A stretch of 64,000 nucleotides of DNA from the NCBI GenBank assembly GCA_900548725.1, contig URLV01000001.1, positions 44,575-108,574 on the forward strand, given 5' to 3'. A program made the position numbers and the translations under genes. The DNA is from an uncultured Mycoplasmatota bacterium. Lineage in GTDB: Bacteria; Bacillota_I; Bacilli_A; RF39; UBA660. How positions within the stretch are numbered: position 1 is the stretch's first letter; each line of letters starts with the position of its first letter. Shown here piece after piece: positions 44,235 through 52,226 of the stretch. Below the pieces are notes generated by a model that was not told the origin of the DNA, did not search any database, and saw only the letters and a list, made by a program, of their open reading frames with translations.

Positions 44235-44561
44235 ATGAAAAAAAGAGAAATGATTAAATCAAAAAAAGATTTTACGACTATTATAAAAACAGGAAAATTT
44301 ATTAAAACAAAAGATTACGTTATATATTATAAGGAAAATAATCTAGAAAAAATTAGGTTTGGACTTGCTATAAGTAATAAGATTGGAAATGCAGTAACAA
44401 GAAACAAATTAAAAAGACAAACAAGAGAAATTATAGATAAATTAAAATCTTTATTTAAAAATAACACGGATTATATTATAATGATAAGGAAAGGATGTTT
44501 AGAAACTCCATTTGAGGAAAGACTTAACAACCTAGAAAGAAAGATAAAGGAGAATTTATGA
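44235..44561 (+). CDS. rnpA: ribonuclease P protein component
   Basis: The 108-residue basic protein has the RnpA pattern: MKKREMIKSKKDFTTIIKTG, RFGLAISNKIGNAVTRNKLK and RQTREI (the RNR motif region). It binds RNase P RNA to process tRNA 5' ends. Its stop overlaps the yidC start (ATGA). Confidence 0.95.
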   Translation: MKKREMIKSKKDFTTIIKTGKFIKTKDYVIYYKENNLEKIRFGLAISNKIGNAVTRNKLKRQTREIIDKLKSLFKNNTDYIIMIRKGCLETPFEERLNNLERKIKENL

Positions 44562-45496
44562 AAAAAAATACAGGAAAAAAATTAATACTTATAATAATGT
44601 TAGCATTAACATTAACAACAGGATGTACAAAGTACTTATCAGATAATGATAAAAAAAGAATTACAAATGAAAAAACTGGTCAAAGTTTAACTTCAAATAT
44701 ACTTTGTAAACCAGAGGAAAAAGAATTAACAGCAATATATGAAAAATACGAAAAGAATATGGAAGTTAAATTAAAAGATTTACCAAGTTGTGAGAAATTA
44801 AAATTCTATAATAAAAAAACTTATAATGGTTTATGGGTACAATTATTTGTTATGCCAATTGCTTGGTTAATAATAAAATTGGGATTATTAGTAAAAAATT
44901 ATGGTATATCAGTAATGTTAATTGGTTTAGCATTAAGAATAATTTTATTACCATTATCACTTAAAACTGCTAAGCAATCTGAAAATATGAAAAAAGCTCA
45001 ACCTGAACTTGAAAAGCTAGAAAAGAAATACAAAGATAAAACAGATTCAGATTCAATGATGCAAAAAAGTCAAGAAACAATGTTAATTTATAAAAAATAT
45101 GATATTAATCCAGTTGGTGGATGTCTAGTGTCATTTATACAATTGCCATTATTCTTCGCATTCTTAGAAGCAATAAACAGGGTACCAGCTATATTTGAAG
45201 AAAACTTATGGAGTTTACAATTAGGAACAACACCATTAGTTGGAATTAAATCAGGTAATTACTTATATTTAGTACTAATAGGATTAATAATTCTAACAAC
45301 ATTCTTGTCATTTAAATTCAGTATGGCATCAACAGGAAGTTCTGAACAACAAAAACAAATGCAATTTATGACAACATTTATGTTAATATTTATCTCAATA
45401 GCATCATTTAGTTTACCAACAGCAATAGCACTTTATTGGGTAGTAACAAATGGATTTAGTGTAATTCAATCATTAATAGTAAAAAAAAGGAGATAA
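44558..45496 (+). CDS. yidC: membrane protein insertase YidC (lipoprotein form)
   Basis: The 312-residue insertase has a lipoprotein signal (LILIIMLALTLTTGC, lipobox LTTGC with Cys 23), then five membrane helices: YGISVMLIGLALRIILLPLS, GGCLVSFIQLPLFFAFLEAI and the C-terminal TALYWVVTNGFSVIQSL-type helix (AIALYWVVTNGF). A conserved Arg (ALRIILLP) lies in the hydrophilic groove. It inserts membrane proteins with or without Sec. This is the SpoIIIJ type of Gram-positives. Confidence 0.96.
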   Translation: MKKNTGKKLILIIMLALTLTTGCTKYLSDNDKKRITNEKTGQSLTSNILCKPEEKELTAIYEKYEKNMEVKLKDLPSCEKLKFYNKKTYNGLWVQLFVMPIAWLIIKLGLLVKNYGISVMLIGLALRIILLPLSLKTAKQSENMKKAQPELEKLEKKYKDKTDSDSMMQKSQETMLIYKKYDINPVGGCLVSFIQLPLFFAFLEAINRVPAIFEENLWSLQLGTTPLVGIKSGNYLYLVLIGLIILTTFLSFKFSMASTGSSEQQKQMQFMTTFMLIFISIASFSLPTAIALYWVVTNGFSVIQSLIVKKRR

Positions 45497-45502
45497 TGAA
45501 TT

Positions 45503-46129
45503 ATGGAAGTAAAAGAGTTTGAAGGAAAAAATTTAGAAGAGTTAATTGAAAATAGTTTACAAGAACTTAACAAAGAAAAAACAGAAGTAATAATAACAAA
45601 AGAAGAAATTAAAGGTAGTTTATTAAAAAAATCAAGTTATAAAATTAAAGTTTACACACTTGACGCTATACAAAATTATGTAAAAGACTATTTAAAAAAT
45701 CTTACAGATTTAATGGGTATAGAAGCCACATTTGAATCTAAAATAAGAGATGAACAAATAATAATAAAAATGTATAGTGATAATAATAGCATATTAATTG
45801 GTAAGGATGGAAGAACATTATCATCATTAACATATATAGTAAAACAAGTGTTAAGTAATAATTTTAAAATATATCCACATATAATTTTAGACGTAGAAAA
45901 CTATAAAGAAAAACAAGAAAAGAATTTAGAAAGACTTGCAAAAAGAATAGCTCGCGAAGTTGCAACAACGAAAGTTGACGTAAAGCTAGAAAATATGAAT
46001 TCTTATGAAAGAAGAATAGTTCATAATATATTAAGTAATAATAAAAAAGTGTCAACAATAAGTGAAGGTGAAGAACCAAATAGACATGTTGTAATTAAAT
46101 ACGTAGAAAGTAAAGAAACTGTCAATTAA
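45503..46129 (+). CDS. jag: RNA-binding protein Jag/KhpB
   Basis: The 208-residue protein has the Jag-N domain (EFEGKNLEELIENSLQELNK), a KH-like domain with GKDGRTLSSLTYIVKQVL and an R3H domain (RRIVHNILSNNKKVSTISEG, then EEPNRHVVIKY). It binds RNA and is linked to cell division and elongation with KhpA. It lies directly behind yidC, as usual. Confidence 0.95.
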   Translation: MEVKEFEGKNLEELIENSLQELNKEKTEVIITKEEIKGSLLKKSSYKIKVYTLDAIQNYVKDYLKNLTDLMGIEATFESKIRDEQIIIKMYSDNNSILIGKDGRTLSSLTYIVKQVLSNNFKIYPHIILDVENYKEKQEKNLERLAKRIAREVATTKVDVKLENMNSYERRIVHNILSNNKKVSTISEGEEPNRHVVIKYVESKETVN

Positions 46130-46145
46130 ATTTGATAGTTTTTAT
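46116..46145 (+). terminator. terminator of the rpmH-jag operon
   Basis: AAACTGTCAA and TTTGATAGTTT form a stem (one G-U) around TTAAA, ending in T's and overlapping the jag stop codon. Confidence 0.65.
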
Positions 46146-46158
46146 TTTATGTAAAATT

Positions 46159-46189
46159 ATTTCCCGGGAAATAATTTTTGTGATATAAT
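46159..46189 (+). promoter_or_regulatory. mnmE promoter overlapping a Noc binding site
   Basis: The NBS palindrome ATTTCCCGGGAAAT (46159-46172) is followed by an extended -10, TG-A-TATAAT (46181-46189). The -35 position (about 46161-46166) falls inside the palindrome and has no consensus hexamer. A bound Noc dimer would cover the promoter of the mnmE-mnmG-rsmG operon, which lies just upstream of noc. Confidence 0.65.
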
Positions 46190-46209
46190 ACATTATGGAG
46201 TGGTGTACT

Positions 46210-47565
46210 ATGTTTGATACAATATGTGCAATTTCAACAGCATTAGGAGTAGGAGCAATATCAATTGTTAGAGTTTCTGGACCAAATGCAATTGAAATAG
46301 TTAATAAAATATTTAAAGGAAAAGATTTACGTAAAGTAGATTCTCATACAATTAATTATGGTTATATAATGGATAATAATGAAGTAATAGACGAAGTATT
46401 AGTATCTGTTATGTTAGCACCAAAAACTTATACAACAGAAGATATAATTGAAATAAATTGTCATGGTGGAATAAGTACTACTAATAAAGTTTTAGAACTA
46501 TTATTAACTAATGGTGCAAGATTAGCAGAACCAGGAGAATTTACAAAAAGAGCATTTCTTAATGGAAGAATTGATTTAATAGAAGCTGAATCAGTAGGAG
46601 ATTTAATTAATTCAGAGACAGAAAAAAGTATGAGATTATCATTAAATGGTGTCACAGGAAATATAACTAATTTAGTAAATTCAATAAGGAAAGAATTAGT
46701 TAGTATTAGTGCAAATATAGAAGTTAATATAGATTATCCAGAATACGAAGATGCAATTGTACTAACAAATGAATTAATCAAACCGAAAATTATAACAATA
46801 AAAAAAGAATTAGAAAATTTACTTAAAGAATCTCAAAATAGTAAACTTATAAAAAAAGGTATAGATGTTGCAATTGTAGGTAAACCAAACGTAGGAAAAA
46901 GTAGTTTATTAAATACTTTATTAGAAGAAGAAAAAGCAATTGTCACAAATATTGCAGGAACAACACGTGATATAGTTGAAGGAAAAATAATATTAGATGG
47001 AATTATTTTAAATTTAATAGATACTGCTGGACTCCGTGAAACAAATGATATAGTAGAACAAATAGGTGTAAACAAAAGTAAAGAGATTATAAATTCATCT
47101 GATTTAATAATTTTAGTACTAAATTATAACGAAGAAATCACGCAAGAAGAATTAGAGTTAATAAATGAATTAAAAAATAAAAAACTAATTGTTTACATAA
47201 ATAAAAATGACTTAGAAAAAAAACTAGATGAAAGTAAAATAAAAACAAATAACATAGTATATGGAAATACAAAAGAATATAAAAATCTAAATGACTTAAA
47301 AAACAAAATAAGAGAATTATTTAATTTAGGTGAATTAGAATCATCTAATTTAAATTATTTATCAAATTCAAGACAAATATCTTTAGTAAAAAAATCAATT
47401 GACGTTCTTGACAATACATTAAATAGTATAGAAAACAATATAGAAATAGATTTACTTGCCATTGACATAAAAGAATGTTTTGACCTATTAGGTGAAATAA
47501 TAGGAAGTACTTACAAAGATGAATTATTAGACGAAATATTCAGTAATTTCTGTTTAGGAAAGTGA
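46210..47565 (+). CDS. mnmE: tRNA modification GTPase MnmE
   Basis: The 451-residue protein starts MFDTICAISTALGVGAISIV at 46210 behind ATGGAGTGG; an ATG at 46195 lies within that ribosome site. It has the folate-binding N-domain, the GTPase motifs VAIVGKPNVGKSSLLNTLLE (G1), IAGTTRDIVEG (G2), DTAGLRETND (G3) and NKNDLE (G4), and the C-terminal CFDLLGEIIGSTYKDELL ending FCLGK. With MnmG it makes cmnm5U34 in tRNA. Confidence 0.97.
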   Translation: MFDTICAISTALGVGAISIVRVSGPNAIEIVNKIFKGKDLRKVDSHTINYGYIMDNNEVIDEVLVSVMLAPKTYTTEDIIEINCHGGISTTNKVLELLLTNGARLAEPGEFTKRAFLNGRIDLIEAESVGDLINSETEKSMRLSLNGVTGNITNLVNSIRKELVSISANIEVNIDYPEYEDAIVLTNELIKPKIITIKKELENLLKESQNSKLIKKGIDVAIVGKPNVGKSSLLNTLLEEEKAIVTNIAGTTRDIVEGKIILDGIILNLIDTAGLRETNDIVEQIGVNKSKEIINSSDLIILVLNYNEEITQEELELINELKNKKLIVYINKNDLEKKLDESKIKTNNIVYGNTKEYKNLNDLKNKIRELFNLGELESSNLNYLSNSRQISLVKKSIDVLDNTLNSIENNIEIDLLAIDIKECFDLLGEIIGSTYKDELLDEIFSNFCLGK

Positions 47566-47574
47566 GTGTAAAGT

Positions 47575-49446
47575 ATGAATTATGATGTAATTGTAGTAGG
47601 AGGAGGACATGCCGGTTGCGAAGCAAGTCATGCTGCAGCAAAAATGGGTGCAAAAACTGCTCTTATTACTTCAAATATAAAAAATATTGGAGATATGCCA
47701 TGTAATCCATCAATAGGTGGTACTGCAAAAGGAATAATTGTTAGAGATATTGATGCATTGGGCGGACTAATGGGAATAGTTGCAGATAAAAGTCACATAC
47801 AAATTAAAATGTTAAACAACGGTAAAGGACCTGCAGTTAGATCTTTAAGAGCACAAGCAGATAAAATAACATATCCAAAAAATATGCTAAAAGCCTTACA
47901 AAACACAGAAAATTTAACAATTATAGAAGGTATGGTAGAAGACCTAATAACTGATAATAATACAATAAAAGGAATTATATTAGAAGACGGAACAAAATAT
48001 TTTTGTAAATCCTTAGTATTGACTACAGGAACATACTTAAGAAGCAAAATATTAGTAGGTGATACAAACAAATTAGAAGGTCCTCATGGAGAAAGAAGGT
48101 CAAAATTTTTAAGTACTAAATTAAAAGAATTAGGATTTGATATATTGAGACTTAAAACTGGTACTCCACAAAGAATAGATAAAAATAGTGTAGATTTCAG
48201 TGTTCTAAAAGAAGAAACTGGCGATGATGAATATTGGACATTTAATACAGAAAATGAAATATATTATGACAAAGATAAACAGGAAAAATGTTATTTAGTT
48301 TACACAAATGAAAATACACATAATATAATAAAAGAAAATCTATCAAGAAGTGCAATGTATGGTGGATACGCAGAAGGAATAGGACCTAGATATTGTCCTA
48401 GCATTGAAGATAAAATAGTAAGATTTGCAGACAAAGAAAGACATCAATTATTCTTGGAACCAGAAAGCCTATATTATGATGATTTATATTTACAAGGTTT
48501 CTCAACATCAATGCCAACAGACGTTCAAGAAAAAATGGTACATAGTTTAAAAGGATTAGAAAATGCTAAAATATTAAAATATGCTTATGCAATAGAATAT
48601 GATGCAATAAATCCTCTACAACTAAAACCATCACTTGAAACAAAAGTAATTAACAATTTATTTACAGCAGGTCAAATAAATGGAACAAGTGGATATGAAG
48701 AAGCAGCAGGACAAGGAATCATAGCAGGAATTAATGCAGTGAAAAAAATTCAAAATAAAGAGCCATTAATTTTAAAAAGAAATGAATCATATATAGGAGT
48801 ATTAATTGATGATTTAGTGACAAAAGGTACAAAAGAACCATATAGAATGCTAACAAGTCGTGCAGAATTTAGATTACTTTTAAGACATGATAATGCAGAT
48901 ATAAGATTACGCAAATATGGTTATGAAGCCGGACTTATTAGTGAAGAAAAATACAATAAACTTATAGAAAAAGAAAATAATATAGACAAATTAATAAATG
49001 AATTAAAAGAAACTAAAATATCTAATAAAAACATAACACAAAATATATTAAATCAAATGAAAACAGAAAAATTAGAAAATGGTACAAATCTTTATACATT
49101 CCTAAAACGTCCAGAAATCACAATAGATTTATTACTAAAAGAAAACATATTAGAAAATAAATATGATAAAGAAGTATATAATCAAGCCCAAATATTAGTA
49201 AAATATGAAGGTTATATCAACAAAGAACTAAAAGAAGTAGAAAAACTTCTAAAGTTAGAATCAAAACAAATACCAAAAGATATTGACTATAACAAAATAA
49301 CTAATTTAGCTAGCGAAGCAAAACAAAAATTAATTAGTGTTGCTCCAGAAACATTAGCACAAGCATCACGTATTAGTGGTGTAAACCCAGCTGATTTATC
49401 TATACTAGCAATATATTTAAAAAAGGAATATAGTAAAAATGAATGA
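47575..49446 (+). CDS. mnmG: tRNA modification enzyme MnmG (GidA)
   Basis: The 623-residue FAD enzyme begins MNYDVIVVGGGHAGCEASHA with the dinucleotide fold, contains CNPSIGGTAKGIIVRDIDAL, a second NAD motif region, YCPSIEDKIVRFADK, and the C-terminal helical domain with the end LAQASRISGVNPADLSILAI. It is MnmE's partner. It starts nine bases after mnmE and overlaps rsmG by eight bases. Confidence 0.98.
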   Translation: MNYDVIVVGGGHAGCEASHAAAKMGAKTALITSNIKNIGDMPCNPSIGGTAKGIIVRDIDALGGLMGIVADKSHIQIKMLNNGKGPAVRSLRAQADKITYPKNMLKALQNTENLTIIEGMVEDLITDNNTIKGIILEDGTKYFCKSLVLTTGTYLRSKILVGDTNKLEGPHGERRSKFLSTKLKELGFDILRLKTGTPQRIDKNSVDFSVLKEETGDDEYWTFNTENEIYYDKDKQEKCYLVYTNENTHNIIKENLSRSAMYGGYAEGIGPRYCPSIEDKIVRFADKERHQLFLEPESLYYDDLYLQGFSTSMPTDVQEKMVHSLKGLENAKILKYAYAIEYDAINPLQLKPSLETKVINNLFTAGQINGTSGYEEAAGQGIIAGINAVKKIQNKEPLILKRNESYIGVLIDDLVTKGTKEPYRMLTSRAEFRLLLRHDNADIRLRKYGYEAGLISEEKYNKLIEKENNIDKLINELKETKISNKNITQNILNQMKTEKLENGTNLYTFLKRPEITIDLLLKENILENKYDKEVYNQAQILVKYEGYINKELKEVEKLLKLESKQIPKDIDYNKITNLASEAKQKLISVAPETLAQASRISGVNPADLSILAIYLKKEYSKNE

Positions 49447-50143
49447 GACAGAATTTATAAATGAATTAAAAAATATTGACATAATATTAACACAAAATCA
49501 AATTAACAAATTCAAAACATATTATGAATATTTAATAGAATATAACAAACATACAAACTTAACATCAATAACAACTAAAGAAGATATATATTTAAAACAT
49601 TTCTACGATTCATGTCTTTTAACAAAAACAATAGATTTTAATAATATAAATACTATGTTAGATATAGGATGCGGAGCTGGTTTTCCAGGTATAGTTATAA
49701 AAATACTATTTCCAAATATAAAATTAACATTATTAGATTCAAATAACAAAAAAACTAAATTCTGTGAAAGTCTATCAAAACTATTAGAATTAAATAATGT
49801 AGAAATAGTAAATAAAAGAGCAGAAGAATATATAGTAGAAAAAAGAGGATACTTTGATATTGTATCTGCAAGAGCAGTAAAAAATCTTCCAATACTTATA
49901 GAATTATCCATACCTTATGTTAAACAAAATGGATATTTTATAGCAATGAAATCTGACTACGAAGAAGAATTAAATAATAGCAAAAATGGAATTAAAGTAC
50001 TAGGAGGAGAGTACATAAAAACAATTAATATAAATTTACCAAACAATACTGGTATAAGAAATTTTATATTAATAAAAAAAACAAATAAAACAAATCCAAA
50101 ATATCCAAGAAATTATAGTCAAATTATAAAAAAGCCTCTATAA
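49439..50143 (+). CDS. rsmG: 16S rRNA m7G527 methyltransferase RsmG
   Basis: The 234-residue methyltransferase has YNKHTNLTSITTKEDIYLKH, the SAM motif MLDIGCGAGFPGIVIKILFP, TLLDSNNKKTKFCESL and VSARAVKNLPILIEL. It methylates G527 of 16S rRNA. It overlaps mnmG by eight bases. Confidence 0.96.
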   Translation: MNETEFINELKNIDIILTQNQINKFKTYYEYLIEYNKHTNLTSITTKEDIYLKHFYDSCLLTKTIDFNNINTMLDIGCGAGFPGIVIKILFPNIKLTLLDSNNKKTKFCESLSKLLELNNVEIVNKRAEEYIVEKRGYFDIVSARAVKNLPILIELSIPYVKQNGYFIAMKSDYEEELNNSKNGIKVLGGEYIKTININLPNNTGIRNFILIKKTNKTNPKYPRNYSQIIKKPL

Positions 50144-50163
50144 ATTTAGAGACTATTTTTTTA
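50133..50163 (+). terminator. terminator after rsmG
   Basis: AGCCTCTA pairs with TAGAGACT (one mismatch), followed by eight T with one A. It lies at the rsmG stop and would uncouple noc from the mnmE operon. Confidence 0.6.
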
Positions 50164-50183
50164 TTAAATTAACTACAAACTAC

Positions 50184-50212
50184 TTGAAAAATATATAAAA
50201 ATAAAGTATTAT
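50184..50212 (+). promoter_or_regulatory. noc promoter
   Basis: TTGAAA (50184-50189), a 17-bp spacer and TATTAT (50207-50212) stand between the rsmG terminator and noc. Confidence 0.65.
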
Positions 50213-50238
50213 TATTAATAGAATAGGAGTAGGGGCAA

Positions 50239-51255
50239 ATGAATTTAGAACCAAACATACAATATATAAATGTAGAAAATATAATTCCAAATAGATTTCA
50301 ACCAAGACTAACTTTTGATGAAAATGCTTTAAAAGACTTAGCATCATCTATAAAAGAACATGGTATTATTCAACCATTAGTCTTAAGAAAATTATCTAAT
50401 GATAAATATGAAATAATTGCAGGAGAAAGAAGATATAAAGCAAGTCAAATAGCTGGATTAAATAAAGTACCAGCAATAATAGCAGATTTAGATGATAACA
50501 CTTCTGCAGAAGTAGCATTAGTAGAAAACTTACAAAGAAGAAATCTTTCTGCAATAGAAGAAGCAAAATCCTATAAAAAATTATTAGATAGAGGATATTT
50601 AACTCAAGAACAATTAGCAAAAAGATTAGGCATTTCACAATCTTCAGTAGCAAATAAAGTAAGATTATTAAATTTGCCAGAAGAAGTACAAGATGCATTA
50701 ATGTCAGAAAAAATATCAGAAAGACATGCAAGAAGTTTATTATCACTATCTAATCCGCAAGACCAAATAGATATGTTAAATAAAATAATAGAAAATAGAT
50801 TAACAGTAAGACAATTAGATAATGAAATAAAAAAATTAAACGAACCAGCACCAGAAGAACCAACATCTAGATTTAATATTTTAAATAATGAAGAAAACAA
50901 AGATTTATTAAATCAAATAGAAACTTTAGATATGTCATTCAGTAATAATGAAGACAATACAGATTTAGAAAGTGAAGACATTGCAAAACTAATAATGGAT
51001 TCTAAAAAACAATTACAAAATCAATATGAAATATTTGATATACCTACAGCGGAAGAATCTAAACCAGTAGAAACTAAAGTCGAAGAACCAAAAGAAACAA
51101 AACCTCAAAAAAGAATAGTAAAAGGTGACTTAAATTCTGTAATAAATTCTTTAAAAGATATAGAACAAGAAATTAGTGATGCCGGTTTCCAAATAGAAAC
51201 TGAAGATTACGATTTTGAAGATTTATATCAAATAATTATAAAAATAGAAAAATAA
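50239..51255 (+). CDS. noc: ParB-family protein, Noc type (nucleoid occlusion)
   Basis: The 338-residue protein has the ParB NTP-binding motifs NRFQPRLTFDENALKDLASS, GIIQPLVLRK and IIAGERRYKASQIAGLN, with VENLQRRNLSAIEEA following. The helix-turn-helix then reads GISQSSVANKVRLLNLPEEV and ISERHARSLLSL. At the four sites that separate Noc from ParB it has Gln, Lys, Asn and Arg, three matching Noc (Q, K, K, R) and none matching ParB (R, T, A, G). It follows rsmG as noc does in Bacillus, and no parA is adjacent. The N-terminal amphipathic membrane helix of Bacillus Noc is missing; an acidic linker of about 90 residues precedes the C-terminal dimer domain (YDFEDLYQIIIKIEK). Confidence 0.75.
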   Translation: MNLEPNIQYINVENIIPNRFQPRLTFDENALKDLASSIKEHGIIQPLVLRKLSNDKYEIIAGERRYKASQIAGLNKVPAIIADLDDNTSAEVALVENLQRRNLSAIEEAKSYKKLLDRGYLTQEQLAKRLGISQSSVANKVRLLNLPEEVQDALMSEKISERHARSLLSLSNPQDQIDMLNKIIENRLTVRQLDNEIKKLNEPAPEEPTSRFNILNNEENKDLLNQIETLDMSFSNNEDNTDLESEDIAKLIMDSKKQLQNQYEIFDIPTAEESKPVETKVEEPKETKPQKRIVKGDLNSVINSLKDIEQEISDAGFQIETEDYDFEDLYQIIIKIEK

Positions 51256-51294
51256 AGTGGAAAACTTAATACTTATCCCACTTTATTTTTTTTG
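51251..51294 (+). terminator. noc terminator (GTGGAAAA/TTATCCCAC hairpin)
   Basis: AATAAAGTGG (51251-51260) pairs with CCACTTTATT, followed by seven more T. The loop side carries GGAAAAC and CTTATCC, shared with hairpins at 52183 and 58067. Confidence 0.8.
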
Positions 51295-51318
51295 ACTTTA
51301 ACAAAATAGCTCTAATAT

Positions 51319-51342
51319 AAAAAAACGTACTATAAGCACGGA
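51319..51342 (-). terminator. terminator of the XRE gene
   Basis: On the minus strand CGTGC and GTACG form a short stem (one G-U) around TTATA, followed by seven T. It lies ten bases past the stop at 51352. Confidence 0.5.
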
Positions 51343-51351
51343 AAACAAAAA

Positions 51352-51591
51352 TTATTCAGATATATCATCAAATAATTGTCTTATATCAATTTCTAATGCA
51401 TCTGCAAATTTACCAATAGTTTCTAGAGTAGGAGTTTTATCGATAGTCATACATTCTAAATCTCTAACATAACCATGAGTCAACTGTGTTAAATCTGCTA
51501 ACTCTTGCATTGTATACCCTCTTATTAATCGGTATTTTCTTATATTTTTTCTAACTTGTTGAGATAAAATATATTTAGAATATCGCTTCAT
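51352..51591 (-). CDS. small XRE-family regulator
   Basis: A 79-residue single helix-turn-helix protein: IRKYRLIRGYTMQELADLTQ, LTHGYVRDLECMTIDKTPTL and ETIGKFADALEIDIRQLFDD. The ATG at 51591 follows AAAGGAGGT. It is divergent from the zinc-ribbon gene and lies in the space where soj (parA) would follow noc in Bacillus. Confidence 0.75.
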   Translation of the reverse strand: MKRYSKYILSQQVRKNIRKYRLIRGYTMQELADLTQLTHGYVRDLECMTIDKTPTLETIGKFADALEIDIRQLFDDISE

Positions 51592-51698
51592 AGAAGTATG
51601 ACCTCCTTTAACTACCAAAATTATTACACACTTTCATAAAAAAATATGTCGTCTAGCAGAAGTTTTTATGATATAATTTTTTTGAAAGGAGTAGAATA

Positions 51699-52178
51699 AT
51701 GAAAAAATGTAAATATTGCCAATCAGAAATAGATTCAAAAGCAAAAATATGTCCTAATTGTCAAAAAAGACAAAAAGGAAATGGACTTAAAGTTGCTCTA
51801 ATAATCATTTCATTAGTAATTATTATTAGTTCCGTAGCTGCAGCTGGAAGTAATACGGCATCGGAAGGTGATTTAAGTGATACAAAATCAAATGAAACAA
51901 AAGAAAAATTTACTTATGAAATTCTTAAACAATATTCTGATGATTATGGTATGGGATATTATATTGAAGGAAATGTTAGAAATAATCAAGATATCGATTA
52001 TTCATATGTTCAAATCGAATTTATATGTTATGATGCAAATGGTACGAATTTAGGAACAGCTATAGATAATACTAATAATTTATTAGGTAATCAAACATGG
52101 AAATTTAAAGCAATGGCTATGTTTAGTGATGCTAAAACAGTAGACCATTGTGATTATCATGACATTAGTGCATATTAA
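51699..52178 (+). CDS. zinc-ribbon membrane protein with FxLYD-like domain
   Basis: The 159-residue protein has an N-terminal zinc ribbon (CKYCQSEIDSKAKICPNC), one membrane helix (VALIIISLVIIISSVAAAG) and an extracytoplasmic beta domain (YYIEGNVRNNQDIDYSYVQI, then EFICYDANGTNLGTA, WKFKAMAMF), typical of FxLYD/DUF domains. A TATAAT at 51672-51677 gives the promoter. Function unknown; such proteins often sense or organise envelope components. Confidence 0.75.
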   Translation: MKKCKYCQSEIDSKAKICPNCQKRQKGNGLKVALIIISLVIIISSVAAAGSNTASEGDLSDTKSNETKEKFTYEILKQYSDDYGMGYYIEGNVRNNQDIDYSYVQIEFICYDANGTNLGTAIDNTNNLLGNQTWKFKAMAMFSDAKTVDHCDYHDISAY

Positions 52179-52182
52179 ATTT

Positions 52183-52212
52183 AAAGTGGAAAACACCTAA
52201 GTTATCCACTTT
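52183..52212. terminator. hairpin between convergent genes
   Basis: AAAGTGGA (52183-52190) pairs with TCCACTTT (52205-52212), with T-rich sequence after it on the plus strand. Its loop flanks read GGAAAAC and GTTATCC, like the noc terminator. Confidence 0.6.
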
Positions 52213-52226
52213 TCTTTTGCCAAAAT

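Noticed and set aside
50239..51255. Canonical chromosome-partition ParB (Spo0J)
   Set aside because: Specificity residues, position after rsmG and absence of parA fit Noc better, and Noc sites are present.
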